Made by a program: the position numbers and the translations under genes. Source: Pholiota molesta (Eukaryota > Basidiomycota > Agaricomycetes > Agaricales > Strophariaceae). From it: a DNA stretch of 16,977 bases. The stretch covers positions 1-16,977 of the forward strand of contig JACGCK010000537.1 in the NCBI GenBank assembly GCA_014925825.1. The letters are read 5' to 3'. The first letter of the stretch is position 1, and each line of letters opens with the position of its first letter. The notes under the pieces are model-generated. The model saw nothing but the letters and a program-made list of their open reading frames with translations, searched no databases and was not told the origin of the DNA. Below are positions 1 to 10,642 of this stretch, piece by piece.

Positions 1-245
1 TAAGGTCAGTATAAGGTTCAAACTGGTTGGAACGGCCCTGAGGCCTGGTACTGCTTGACTTCACTTCTAGGCGTCCGCGTCAAGCCGCGCCAGGTCCGAT
101 CAATTCTTGAACAAGTAAAGGTACTTACATAGGCTGAAGTAATGTTAAGTACCGATGACTCTACACACAGCCCTTTCCATTCGCCGCACTCTATAGATCA
201 TTTACCTCGTCTTGACCTTCACCCTCCTCGTTGGTTCGCGCTTTA

Positions 246-3200
246 ATGGCCTCGAGCATAAGAAGCTCCATGGCCTCGGGCTCCACTCTTGCGACTTTCA
301 ATGGTATTCAATTCGGAGGGGATTCAACAAACGCCATCCTTGCCGTCATAGAAGAGGTTGGACAAGCCTTGTCACATCTACCATATATCAAGCCCCTCTG
401 CGCACTTATTCTGCAAATTATCAAGATACGGAATGTAAAGTGTACCCTTCTCATTTCTAAACATTATATCGTCATTAAATACCAAACCAATTAGGAAATA
501 AAAACAAACAGGGAACGCTGCCAAGAGATCATCGACAAAGTGCTCCGCAAATCCCAAATAATATATGAGCGCCTATGGGAGATTTCGCAGTTCCAGGGGA
601 AAGTTAGGGACAACCTACGACGGCTGGAGAATAGCCTCCTTGGGTATCAGAAGTAAGTTCACTTCTCGGCGTACAAACTCAGTATTGTATTCATATTTGT
701 TGTAGAGTTTTGAAAGAAGTTTATAAGGCCCTGGAATCCAATCTAACTCGTGGTACAGCGAGCATCTTTCGCGTCATTTCTAATCGCGGCGTTGACGAAT
801 TGAACAAATGCGACCGACTAGTGGACAGTATTCACGGTGACATCATGTTGGTACGTTATTTCCATGCGATGTTTTGCGACTATCATATTGACGGGCGCTA
901 AACTATTATAGGACATAATAGTGGAAATTAGAATTGGGCACGCGGTGGAAGTTCCATCACCAATTGATGATAGGAAGAGTTTGCCTTCATTGTCAATGTA
1001 CGCCTTTCATACAGATTTGGTGGGTTTCGTTGATGTTGAACTCGCCCATCGTAGTAGTTCTGAGATACCTATATCTATCCTTCCTCCAAGGCCTCGTCAA
1101 ATGGTCGACCGTGATACAGTCCTGGAAAGAATTATAGAGATGTTGGCCGGAAATGCCTGCTCCAGTGTAGCCATCTTGGGAGACGAGGGATTCGGAAAGA
1201 CGACTCTCGCACTATCTGTCCTGCATGATCAGCGCATTGCGAAAAGTTTTGCGTCCAGATACTACCTTTCGTGCGAAAGCACCGCAAACGCTCAATCTCT
1301 CCTGGTCGGACTCGCAAACATGCTCAGCATCTCTCCTGCACAGTCTTCAAACAAACTTATCTCTTCCGTTTCCCATGCTCTAGAAACGAGGAGAAGCGTT
1401 CTGTGTCTTGATAACTTCGAAACGCCTTGGGAGCCTTCACATACACGGAATAAAGTCGAGGAGGTCCTAGCATCCCTTTCCACTATCCCCAATCTTTCGC
1501 TGATCATCGCTGTACGGGGAACTGAAAGGCCGTCCACCGTTGCTTGGTCAACTCCCCTTCTACCACCTCTTGACAAATTATCCCAGTCTGGCGCAGAAGC
1601 CATTGTCCGAGATATTGCCGGCACTCGTGCTGTCGACCAGCAAATTCGACCGCTATTGCAAGCAGTGGACGGCATACCTCTCGTTATTACGCTGATATCC
1701 AGCTTGTTGCGCGATGGAGTTGAAACTTCGAACTCCTTGTGGAAGCGATGGCAATACATGGAGCGCAGGCAAGAATCGGTGTGGGGCGAGGATGTCAAAT
1801 TCACCCAGGCTTCGAAGGTCGATGCCGCCCTCGCCGTCTCCATCAACAGCCCGCAGCTGAAGAAATACGAAGACGCTACCCAAATCCTGGCCACGCTATC
1901 GTTACTCCCTGACGGGTGCTCATCGGCAACAGACGATGTCGAAAAGTTGTTCGCATTCTTGGACTTGGATGATGTCCACAAATGCCTAGGAATGCTCCAA
2001 AATTGGCGCTGACACGGATAGACGAGACAAGCACCCCTCACAGAATCCGGATGCTCCCTTCGATTGAACCCTTTGCCAGAAAATTTCTAGTTCGGAGGTA
2101 GAGGCCGCGCGCCAAAAGATTACCGATTATTATGTTGATATTGTGATATCGACTGGACCTCCGACCTCCGACGTGTCCAAACATACGGAAATGGTGCGGG
2201 AAATCAGGAACATGCATTCGGTCTTCCGAAGTAGATATATCGCGGGTCATCTAGAGGAGAATTCCCTGCAGAATTTTATCAAAGCAAGCTATTTCCTGAC
2301 TTTGTGGTCGACACACCTTGGATATGTGCTTGATGATGTCCCCCAGATGGCCATCGAGGCAGCTTCCCATCTTCCTGTACCCCGTGCGCGCTGTCTGCTG
2401 GCCCAATGTGGTGTCTATCGGAGGAGCGAGCGTTTCGAAGAAGCCGAACAATGCTGCAGACAGGCTTTGAGCGTCTTCCAAGATGCGGGCGACCTTTCGG
2501 GGCAAGGGGATGCCATTTCCATGCTATCGGGTATCTTCGACGACAGAGGCGAGCCCCGCAGGGGCGAGGAGACATCTAATCAGACTCGGGATCTCGCAAC
2601 CTTATCAAGAAAGCGGAAAAAGCTGGATGAAGAAGAAGAATCGTGGAAATTGAAACTGGCTGCGAATGAAACCAATCCTACTATTCCTCGGTGGCAGACG
2701 GCCCTGATCCACCTCCAGCTGGGCACACCGACCATTTATATGACAAGAGCCCGTCTCGAAAGCACCATAGACTCTCTCGATCGCGCTTTGCAGCTTTATG
2801 AGAAGGACCGCAATTACCTGGGTCAAGCCACCGCTCTCTTCCATACCGCCTGTGTGTACCTCTTGAAGAACCAGATCAGTTACGCGCGAGCGATCGTCGA
2901 GCGCTTACTTGGAATTTGTAGCCAAATAGTTACTCAAGTCGCAAACTCCGGCCTTCCATCGTCGGTGGGGATGATATTTAATGAATTGACCTCCGAATCC
3001 GAAATGCAGGCCTTCTTCTTTACCCTGCTGGGCCATATCTACATTCGAGAGGATCGCCTGGTGGAAGCCAAAACCATCCTGAAGAAGGCTGTAAAGCAGA
3101 AAGCAGCGTATTCCCTTATCCCTGTCCTGAGACTGGGATGGCTTTACCTTCGACAAAACAAGCTGGACAAGGCGGAAAAGACATTCAACGATCTGAAAAA

Positions 3201-3693
3201 GCGGTGTAGAACGCTGCGGTGTTGGGACGAGGAAAACGAGACCCTAGGGTATCAAGGCATCATACACCTTCGTCGCGGTAATCTCGATGCCGCAGAGGCC
3301 ACGCTGAAGGAATCGCGGAAACGAGGGCTGCTCTTATACTCCGAGATAGATGTGCTGCAAGTCCTTGGCGACGTCTATATCCAGAAGAACCAGCTGCAGA
3401 TCGCAGAAGAAATCTTGGCCCATGCATTGCGGATCCAAAATCAGATCGACTCTTCCTCTGGACAGGGCAACGTGCTTCGTAGCATGGGAGATCTGCACGC
3501 TCGTCGACAAAAGTTTGCAGAAGCCCTGGCTGCGTATGAGGCTGCACGCACGTTTCATCGAGCCGCGCACTGGACATCGGAGGAGATGGAGGATGTCGAG
3601 AGGATTGCTTTCCTACACCGGCGGCAAGGAAATACTAGAGCTGCAGAGGAAGCAATTGCCGAAGTGCGACGCATGAAGGCGTTGATATCGTGA
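246..3693 (+). CDS. NLR-like protein: helical N-terminal domain, NB-ARC/NACHT NTPase, TPR repeats; frame disturbed twice
   Basis: Likely STAND-class NTPase, a sensor switch of the fungal NLR type. Model: exons 246-439, 512-652, 706-850 and 912 onward; introns of 72, 53 and 61 nt. The first donor (GTGTAC) was chosen over a nearby GTAAAG because it keeps the helical frame open. Residues 1 to about 165 are a helical region resembling HeLo/MLKL-like four-helix bundles (inference). The P-loop GDEGFGKT is at residues 250-257, a Walker B-like LCLDNFE at 324-330, followed by the sensor-like AVRGTERP and a GIPL motif. From about 2340 there are at least six TPR-like repeats (GHIYIREDRLVEA, GWLYLRQNKLDKA, GDVYIQKNQLQIA and others) up to the stop at 3691. 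The ATG at 246 is the first in frame. Between about 2003 and 2097 the frame shifts twice, so the gene may be a pseudogene, contain sequence errors, or have an unusual intron there. The N-terminal assignment is less certain than the NTPase and TPR calls. Confidence 0.85.
1974..2097 (+). other. Double frame break, or alternative 124-nt intron, in the NLR gene
   Basis: The NTPase frame stops at 2010-2012 (TGA). Reading then continues in a second frame with a segment that looks like the conserved end of the NTPase module (LTRIDETS...PSIEPFARKFL). That frame hits a stop at 2100, while the TPR frame opens just before it at about 2092. Both shifts are equivalent to a missing single base. Alternatively, an intron 1974-2097 (donor GTCCAC, acceptor GGAG) would join the outer frames in phase 0. 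That donor is poor, the intron would be about twice the length of the others, and it would delete a conserved-looking segment. I favour two 1-nt lesions or sequencing errors. Confidence 0.6.
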
Positions 3694-5067
3694 AGCCTAG
3701 ATGGACCTTGTTTTGCATTTCTTTTTTCTTCATTTAATGTCGATACCGTGAATAATTGTATACCTCTGTATTAACCGTTGACTTTGTCGTGTTTGTGTAT
3801 TTATTGTGTCGAGCATATGTAGCCCTGTATACCAGTATATGATATGTAACGAGTAACAAATTCCAGGAAGGATGGTAAGATTTATGCCAAGCTTCAGCCG
3901 AGTTACTGGAGAAGAGTAGACAGAGCGAAAAGGCCGGCGTAGCAAGCCTCAGGAATGAGAACCAGCATCATTGTCAATGAGCTGAAAGACCAGATGAGAA
4001 ATGGGGCAAGATGGAGGTTAGCCTCGTTTCCAAGTTTTAGGAAAGAGTTGGCCACCATGGGGCGCTAAGCTAAAAAGTCATGTACGCAGCCTCTGGAGTT
4101 GAAGCCACTGTACCAAGAATGTCATCGAGAGAAGAAGATCAGACAGACACAAAGAACGGATGGTATTCGTTGCCAGCCCTATTGACCGTGAAATGGTGTT
4201 GACCAGAGATCCTGGGCGAATTTGTGCAGTTCTAGATGATGGCTCGCGATGAAAATTGAGACAAACTACGCGAGCCTTCTCAGCTACACACATGTGACTT
4301 GATCCGAGATCGTCGTCGCATGCCGTGATACCATCAGCTGCATTGGGGAACTTCGTCATTGCATGAAATGATGAGGACTTGATGAAGACGAAGCTGGGAC
4401 GAAGCAATCATTGAGTCTGTAGACTCTGTACATTGAGATGCCCGGTTGAAAATCAACCTAATCCGCGAAACAGTGTACGGTTTTAATGCTTTACAAAGGT
4501 GGTCAATACCATCTTATAATCAAAGAAGCAGGCAAATAATGACTAGATTTATACTTATTGATGATATAAGTGCATTGGAGAGTTCCAAGGATAACTTGAG
4601 GAATCATTCCAATGCATTCGAGGTTTACATGATGCCGGAGGAGTGACGTTGGCCAAATGGAACCAGCAATGGCGCCTATGTAGCCTCCAGTTCGTGGCTT
4701 ACACCTACGTTGACCTGCAATACTTAGCGCCAGGTAATGACTTTATTGGGATAGACTGCGCCGCGGATATCACCTAAATTAGCAGAAGTATGTATCAAGC
4801 TCCACTCAAACTCCTTCGTCGAAGCCCCGAGAGTGGCCTCACTTTTATGCGGGGTGAGTGTGTTCAAAGTCATCCCTACACGCCTTGTACACGTGTACGA
4901 AAATGAGGCGGTGAAAACACATTGGAGTCAAGGAGTGCCTAATGTCAATGCAATCGTCCTAACCAAGCCGCTACTAGTCACCAAATTTATCAGGAAAATA
5001 GCAGCGATATGTCTGTAACTTGAAACTCACGCGAGCTTTCATGAGCGCTTATAAGGCGCTTAAAGGT
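3694..5067. other. Gene-poor intergenic stretch
   Basis: No gene is supported here. The first part is the AT-rich 3' flank of the NLR gene (T-rich run at about 3712-3735). A 109-codon open frame on the minus strand (4078-4407) begins with TTG and matches no family I recognise. Two short plus-strand frames (4446-4646, 4833-5018) have no recognisable motifs. I see no retroelement domain, RNA gene or extended repeat. Confidence 0.6.
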
Positions 5068-5482
5068 CTTATCCATTCGTGATGGAAGGGCTTTAAGATG
5101 GCGCGTTTCGAAGCGCATGTCGAAGCCAGAAGACCCTCATGTCATTTTGGGGTTGAATTTCAGAAGTGCTTTATCGCTGGGGCTGTGCCTATGCGCTGGC
5201 ACTCGATACTGCCTGGGAAAGCAGCGGCGTAAGATAGATTTACGAACTGGTGTAACAGTGTCGGTTCTAACTTCTCAGTCAATTGGGAGTCTTATCCGCT
5301 ACAGGATGGCTGTGGCTAGTCAAGGGAACCATAAATACAGTTACGATAAGTGGCATGACACGGATAAGCTTGGTGACGAAAGAGTTGCGAAAGAGCGCTG
5401 TCGAGTCAATGCACCCGCCACGCCAGGCAAATAGGGGCATACAAGCCGGGCAGTGGTGCCGGTATAGCAATGGACCCTTATC
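5068..5482. promoter_or_regulatory. Cluster of five GATAAG motifs upstream of the fungalysin gene
   Basis: GATAAG or its complement CTTATC occurs at 5068-5073 (-), 5291-5296 (-), 5345-5350 (+), 5363-5368 (+) and 5477-5482 (-), that is 180-590 nt upstream of the fungalysin start. By eye the rest of the window holds roughly nine copies in about 16.5 kb, so five in 415 nt is a local enrichment. GATAAG is the core site of fungal GATA factors of the AreA/Nit2 type, which activate nitrogen-scavenging genes, including secreted proteases, when preferred nitrogen is lacking. Occupancy here is inference. Confidence 0.5.
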
Positions 5483-5540
5483 GGCGTCACTACTTGTCAC
5501 CTCCACACACGCAACCCTACGCAACCGGGGTTGCTCTTAA

Positions 5541-5658
5541 ACCACAACCATCTCTTGTTTCCCCCGGATCTCCCTCTCACCCAACTTTCACCTACTGCGC
5601 GGTTAATCAGGCTTTCAGCAGCCCAGACCGCCTCTCGTAGCCACCTAGTCTACCCCAC
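5541..5658 (+). promoter_or_regulatory. Pyrimidine-rich core promoter and leader of the fungalysin gene
   Basis: The 118 nt before the ATG are rich in C and T with CT-blocks (for example at 5553-5600) and end in TACCCCACATG. This is typical of well-expressed fungal genes, where initiation follows CT-rich tracts and no clear TATA box is needed. No TATA element was seen. Confidence 0.4.
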
Positions 5659-8492
5659 ATGCGCTACTTCTTCACAGCGTCGCTCGTTGTAGCGAGTCTT
5701 GCTGGCCACATCTACGGCCACAGGCAAGTAGCGCCCTCGCCTCACGATGAAGGTCGTGTGAGCTCTCAGCGCAAGTCTCTTGGCTTTGGACCAGAGCACC
5801 CCCATGCCGTCTTCCGGTCAAGTCCCTACCAGATCAAGACCAACGGGTTCACTCCCTTGGATGCCTCGATGGATCCTCTGGAGGTCGCGCGTATCTTCGT
5901 GGACGACGTCCTGATGAACCAGGTGTCATCTAGCTCGTCGTACAAGATCCGCAAGGACTCGTACACCGACAAGAACACTGGCGTCACCCATGTTTATGTC
6001 CGTCAACTTGTCAACGGTCTCGAAGTTGCTGATGGAGATATGAACATCAACATCAAAGACGGAATGGTTATCTCCTACGGAAACTCGGTATGTCATATAC
6101 TGCTGTCAGCCAAGTTATATTTGGGCGCGCGACTTACTCCATTCTTGCCACTAGTTCTATAATGGTGCTATTCCTGAGCCCTACTCAAATCCTACTGTCA
6201 ATGCCGCACGGAATCCTCTTCAGAAGTCTTGTGACCAATTGTTCCAGACTTTGCGGACTTCCCAGTCTTCAAATGTTGTTGATTCTGAACAGGTCATCAT
6301 GGGTCAAGCGCCAGAATCGGACAACAGCGCCCTATTAGAGCACATCGCTGCATCCACTTGCGCGCTCATTCCCCTTCCGGAAGAACATGCTTCTGATGAC
6401 TTGGTTGATTTCCGCCCTGCCCTGCTCACCTTCATGGCGAACGCGACTCCCAACTCCGAAGTTGCGAACGACATTCTCAACAACTTTGAGAGCCACAAGG
6501 AAGCCATGGAAATCACTCCGACGCACCACTTTGCTCCGGGTGAGAGCCCCATCGAATTCGTTGTTGGCAATGTTCCGGACGCCGTCAACCCCGTGAAGGC
6601 TAAATTGGCCTACACTCAAATTCCCAACGAGGCCGGTGACAGCACTGAGCTGCATCTCGTATGGAAGGTACGTGCAACGTCAACGACTCACCGTTCTACA
6701 TTTCATTGAATGTTTTCTTTTGATAGTTTGAAGTCGAGATGCAAGACAATTGGTACGAGACCGCTGTCTCCGCGTCTGCGCCACATGAGATCATCTCTGT
6801 CGTTGACTGGGCTTCCGATGCCTATGCTCCCATCCCCAAGAAGCCCGAAGCTACTGTTGCTTCATACAATGTTTTCAAGTGGGGTGTGAACGACCCAGAA
6901 TGCGGTAACCGCACCATTGAGCAGGAGAACTTTGATGCGCTAGCATCCCCTGTTGGCTGGCACGCGATTCCCTACAACAACGATCCTTCATTCAAAGGCG
7001 TTAGGTTGAGCACTAAGGATTTCTACAGAAATACGACCACGACTTGGGGAAACAACGTAAATATCTTTGATTTCTTGGGATATACAGTCTTTAATTCATT
7101 TGTTTTTTTATAGGTCTTCGCACAGGAGAACTGGGAGGGTCAGAACCAATTCATGAAGAACTACCGCCCCGATGCCGGCAGCAGCAAGCAATTCGATTTC
7201 ATCTACGATCCCCAGGAAACGGAAAAGCCTGAAGCCATGGACGAAGCTCAGAAGTACATCAACACCACCATTTCCCAACTCTTCTACACGACGAATTTGG
7301 TCCATGATCTCTACTACCGGTGAGTCTATCTGTCTAAATGTATTATGAGGCCATACTTATCCTTCTTGGTTCCAGCTACGGCTTCGATGAGGTCTCAGGC
7401 AACTTCCAGCAGTATAACTTCGGTCGCGGAGGTGCTGAGAACGACGCCGTTATTGCCAACGCGCAGGACGGCTCCGGCTTCAACAACGCCAACTTCATGA
7501 CTCCGCCCGACGGCCAGAACGGGCGCATGCGCATGTACCTCTGGAACACTGCGCTCCCGTACCGGGATGGTGATCTCGAGGCCGGCATCGTCATCCACGA
7601 GCTGAGCCACGGTCTGAGCACGCGTCTGACTGGTGGACCCGCCAACTCGGGCTGCTTGGGCTGGGGAGAGAGCGGTGGCATGGGTGAAGGCTGGGGTGAC
7701 TTCCTCGCTACCACTATCCGCAGCAACAAGGTCTATTCTGATTACGCTATGGGCGCTTGGGCTGCGAACCGCGATAACGGTATCAGGAACTATGTCTATT
7801 CCCTCGTAAGTCGTTAATGACTTCATGCCTGCCTTCGAGAATTTCGCTGAGGAAGTATCATTTTTCAGGACGAGGAGATTAACCCCTCGACGTACAAGAC
7901 TCTGGACAAGCCTGGATACTGGGGTGTGCACGCTATCGGAGAAGTCTGGGCTGAGATCCTCTGGGTCGTTTCGCAGAAGCTCATTGAGAAGCACGGCTAC
8001 TCCGACGAGCTCTTCCCCCCCAGCCCCTTGGAGGATGGCTCTGTGCCCGTCGGCAACTTCTACCGCTCCGACAAGAAGGGCCCCCTCGTTCCCAAGCATG
8101 GTAACTCCTTGATCTTCCAGTACGTTTTATTTCTTTCTTTCTATGTTTTTTGTTTTGGGATGCTGATAATGGTACGTCTTTGTCAAGGCTCGTTCTCAAC
8201 GGCATGAAGCTCCAGGTCTGCAGGCCGTCGTTCTTCGACGCGCGTGATGCGATCATCCAGGCGGATCAGGTGCTCACCGGTGGCGAGAACTTCTGCACGT
8301 TGTGGGAGGGCTTCGCTGCGCGTGGGCTGGGTGTTGATGCTACCGTCATCAACCGCACACCTTGGGGTGGAGGCATCAGGACTAATGTGCGTTTTAACTG
8401 TGCATACGATATGAGAAATTGTTTGCTGATGGAGGTCTTCTTTTCTATCTATTTAGGGATACACCGTACCCTCCGCGTGCGAGGAAGCCTAA
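5659..8492 (+). CDS. Secreted fungalysin, extracellular zinc metallopeptidase (family M36)
   Basis: Secreted endopeptidase made as a zymogen. Eight exons: 5659-6087, 6155-6667, 6727-7056, 7114-7319, 7376-7805, 7869-8119, 8188-8386, 8457-8492. All junctions are GT-AG, the frame stays open, and the product is 797 residues. Residues 1 to about 20 are a signal peptide (MRYFF, then hydrophobic residues to a GHIYG end). A long FTP-type propeptide follows. The catalytic domain holds HELSH at 567-571 (zinc ligands H567 and H571, catalytic E568) in the context [26 protein letters not shown] supplies the third ligand, E597, 26 residues later. Many family members have HEYTH at this site, so Leu-Ser in place of Tyr-Thr is a mild variant that keeps all catalytic residues. 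The protein is longer than the roughly 630-residue ascomycete enzymes I know. It ends in a short 11-codon last exon containing a Cys. Upstream GATAAG sites suggest nitrogen control. The family call is very secure. Confidence 0.95.
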
Positions 8493-9411
8493 GCGCCCCA
8501 AGCACGAGAACAACCAACAGCAGCATAGATTTTCCTCGTCTTCTGGATAGATCCGCCGTGTTCGCTCCTACTCTCATGATATCCGCTTGCCTGCCTCGGG
8601 TGCGTATATAACGCTATAATCTACACACCGTCCACATATATACATATACACATACATACATCGTTCTGCATGTCGTCCACGTTCATGAACCCCCACACCA
8701 TCGTTCGCCCCCCTGCATTTGGGCTGCGTGCTCACATTCTAGGGCACTAGTTTTTAGGTGTTGTACTATAGTTTTGTTCTATTCCCTTTGTTGGTTGTTT
8801 GATATACATACGCGCATATATATATTGCTTGGCTTTCACGTTTGTTTTCAATGTGATGTCTATTTCATGGGTCGGAGTGTGTTCGAGCTTACGGTATGGA
8901 GGAGGTTACCTTTCAACTGGAGTAAGCTGTCCATGGGGCTCCTTGTTCCGTAACTAGTTTGTTGCGAGTCCTTTCCTATGCTTTTCACAGGGAAATGGTT
9001 CTTCGTGGTCAAGATACTGTCATACTGCATTCAATTTCTGGGGGGTAATCTCGAAGAGTCCAGTGTACGTTCAAGTTCATGCATTTGCCCCAAATTTCTT
9101 TGGAATTTCCCCTGATTGGCATCTACATTTTTCAGTTTTCCTCCTGACTTCTCGGAGGTCAATTCCCTCGTCTTCTGGGCCAAGATTAGAACCAGACTAC
9201 GTATTGCCTGTGAACGATTTGTCGTTAAAGGCTATACTGGCTATACCAAGAAAAGAGCAAGCTCAGGCTGCCCATCCAACGGTGTCCATCACCTGATTTC
9301 ATACAAGTCGGATGATAAATACCCCTGGGCCCTCGCTCTCCTCTATTCCAACGATCGTCCAACTTGCTTCTCTACTTTATCAGCGTTTACAAGGAATTAA
9401 ACGAAAATTCG
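8493..9411. other. Intergenic region between fungalysin and hydrolase
   Basis: Contains the 3' flank of the fungalysin gene, including a TA/CA-rich low-complexity tract and T-rich runs at about 8750-8850, then the upstream region of the hydrolase gene. Two overlapping open frames at 9063-9400 show no recognisable protein motifs and probably reflect chance. No RNA gene or mobile element was seen. Confidence 0.6.
8633..8661. repeat. TA/CATA low-complexity tract
   Basis: Imperfect microsatellite of CATA and TATA units just downstream of the fungalysin gene. It probably lies in or just after the 3' UTR. A second short TA run lies at about 8815-8825. Confidence 0.7.
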
Positions 9412-10525
9412 ATGGACGTTATCGCAGGATTCAAAGACAGGGAGATTGCCTCCGTTATTGATCCAAGTGGGTGTCTATTTGTCGCCATGTATCCAACACC
9501 CCTGAATTGCCCACAACGCCTGTGGTATAATCAATTGTTGACGTTGGACACACAGCCGTCGCTGCATTTGCACCCCTCCTCAAGGCGAAGAAGAATTACA
9601 TCCGGGAGATACCCAAGAAATCGTTCAAGTATGGGGCTACGGACAGACACCAGGTACCGCTTCCAGGCCCATGGCCTGCCGAAATGCATTTTGTCTAGGG
9701 ACACTAATTCGACTTTTTACTACGACTCTATCATAGCTAGACGTGTTCTACCCACTGACGCCAACAGAGAAGAAATCGCCCATCCTGTTCTTCATCTACG
9801 GCGGCGGGTTCAACACGGGCGACCGCAGTATCTCCCCGAAGACCTTCGGCCTCGTCTACGCATGCGTGGGCGCGTTCTTCGCGCGCAAAGGGTACGTCGT
9901 GGTCATCCCGGACTACCGCCTCGTCCCGCACGTCGCGTTCCCCGGCGCAGCGGAGGACGTGCGCGACGCCGTGCGCTGGGTCACGCAGAACACCGAGAAC
10001 CTGGTGTCCACGGGCTCGCCCCGGCCGGACGTGGACAACCTCGTCCTGATGGGGCACTCCGCGGGCGCGGCGCACGTCGCGACGCTGCTGTTCCACCCCC
10101 AGGTGCTGTCCCCAGAGGACGCGCTCTGGTCTAAGATAACCGCTGCGGTGCTCGAGTCGCCGCCGTACGACCTCTCGGGGATGACTTCGGACTGGCCCAC
10201 CGCTCACGTGCACGCGACATACTGGGGGGGCACCTTGGATCAGGCAAAGGCGGCCGACCCGCTGCATCTGTATCGGCAGCTCCCGATATCCACCGTTGAG
10301 AAGCTCCCAAAGCTGCTGATGGTTGAGGGAGAGCTCGAGCCAGACTGGCTGATTGATGCCGGGAGAGTCTTCCGGGATGAAGTCAGAGAGAGGACGGGAC
10401 AGGAACCCAGAAGGATTGTTGCAGTCGGTCATAATCATATCAGTCTCAATTGGGCGCTCAGCACCGGGGAAGGAGAGCAGTGGGCCGAGGAAGTGGCTGA
10501 ATGGCTGGAGAAAATACAAACTTAG
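9412..10525 (+). CDS. Alpha/beta-hydrolase, esterase/carboxylesterase-like
   Basis: Predicted serine hydrolase of the alpha/beta fold, probably cytosolic since no signal peptide is seen. Three exons: 9412-9466, 9556-9653, 9737-10525, with introns of 89 and 83 nt, giving 313 residues. The start ATG at 9412 gives an N-terminus MDVIAGFKDREIASVIDP that joins in frame to the second exon. YGGGF at residues 72-76 takes the place of the HGGGF oxyanion loop, VVIPDYRLVPH follows, and the nucleophile elbow is GHSAG with Ser159. The likely acid is D254 in GELEPDW, and the His lies in GHNHIS (283 or 285). The order matches small esterases related to kynurenine formamidase and BD-FAE-type enzymes, but the substrate cannot be assigned. 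The third exon is strikingly GC-rich from about 9800 to 10260. Exon 1 is the least certain part. The gene ends 117 nt before the convergent cyclodeaminase-type gene. Confidence 0.85.
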
Positions 10526-10527
10526 GA

Positions 10528-10545
10528 TAGATGTAGATGTAGATG
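10528..10545. repeat. Three tandem TAGATG units
   Basis: Three perfect copies of TAGATG directly after the hydrolase stop codon, in the short gap between the two convergent genes. It is probably a chance microrepeat in the 3' UTR. Confidence 0.7.
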
Positions 10546-10642
10546 CGCCTTGGCTCTGAGCTGGTTGATTGGACTGCGGCCCCCGTTGGAGATATGGTAT
10601 AACAACGATGTAGTACGTATGTAGAACATGTTTCGTCTAGAA

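Noticed and set aside
1292..2041. 249-codon open frame on the minus strand within the NLR gene
   Set aside because: It lies opposite the NB-ARC coding exon, whose P-loop and Walker B motifs are clear; it has no recognisable domain.
4078..4407. 109-codon minus-strand frame in the gene-poor region
   Set aside because: It starts with TTG, the first in-frame ATG comes about 14 codons later, and there is no motif, no splice evidence and no recognisable homology.
5041..5062. Near-palindrome GCGCTTATAAGGCGC as an operator or hairpin
   Set aside because: The symmetry is imperfect and short, and no known fungal regulator is suggested; probably chance.
7395..8099. 234-codon minus-strand open frame inside the fungalysin gene
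   Set aside because: It is antisense to the HELSH and GEGWGDF catalytic exons and also spans an intron of the real gene.
9364..10134. 256-codon plus-strand frame running through both hydrolase introns
   Set aside because: It becomes an Arg/Pro/Gly-rich shadow of the GC-rich exon after about 9740. Only its first codons (from 9412) coincide with the proposed first exon.
9737..10519. 260-codon minus-strand open frame mirroring the hydrolase exon
   Set aside because: It arises from the GC-rich codon usage of the sense exon; the sense frame carries GGGF, GHSAG and the catalytic His region.
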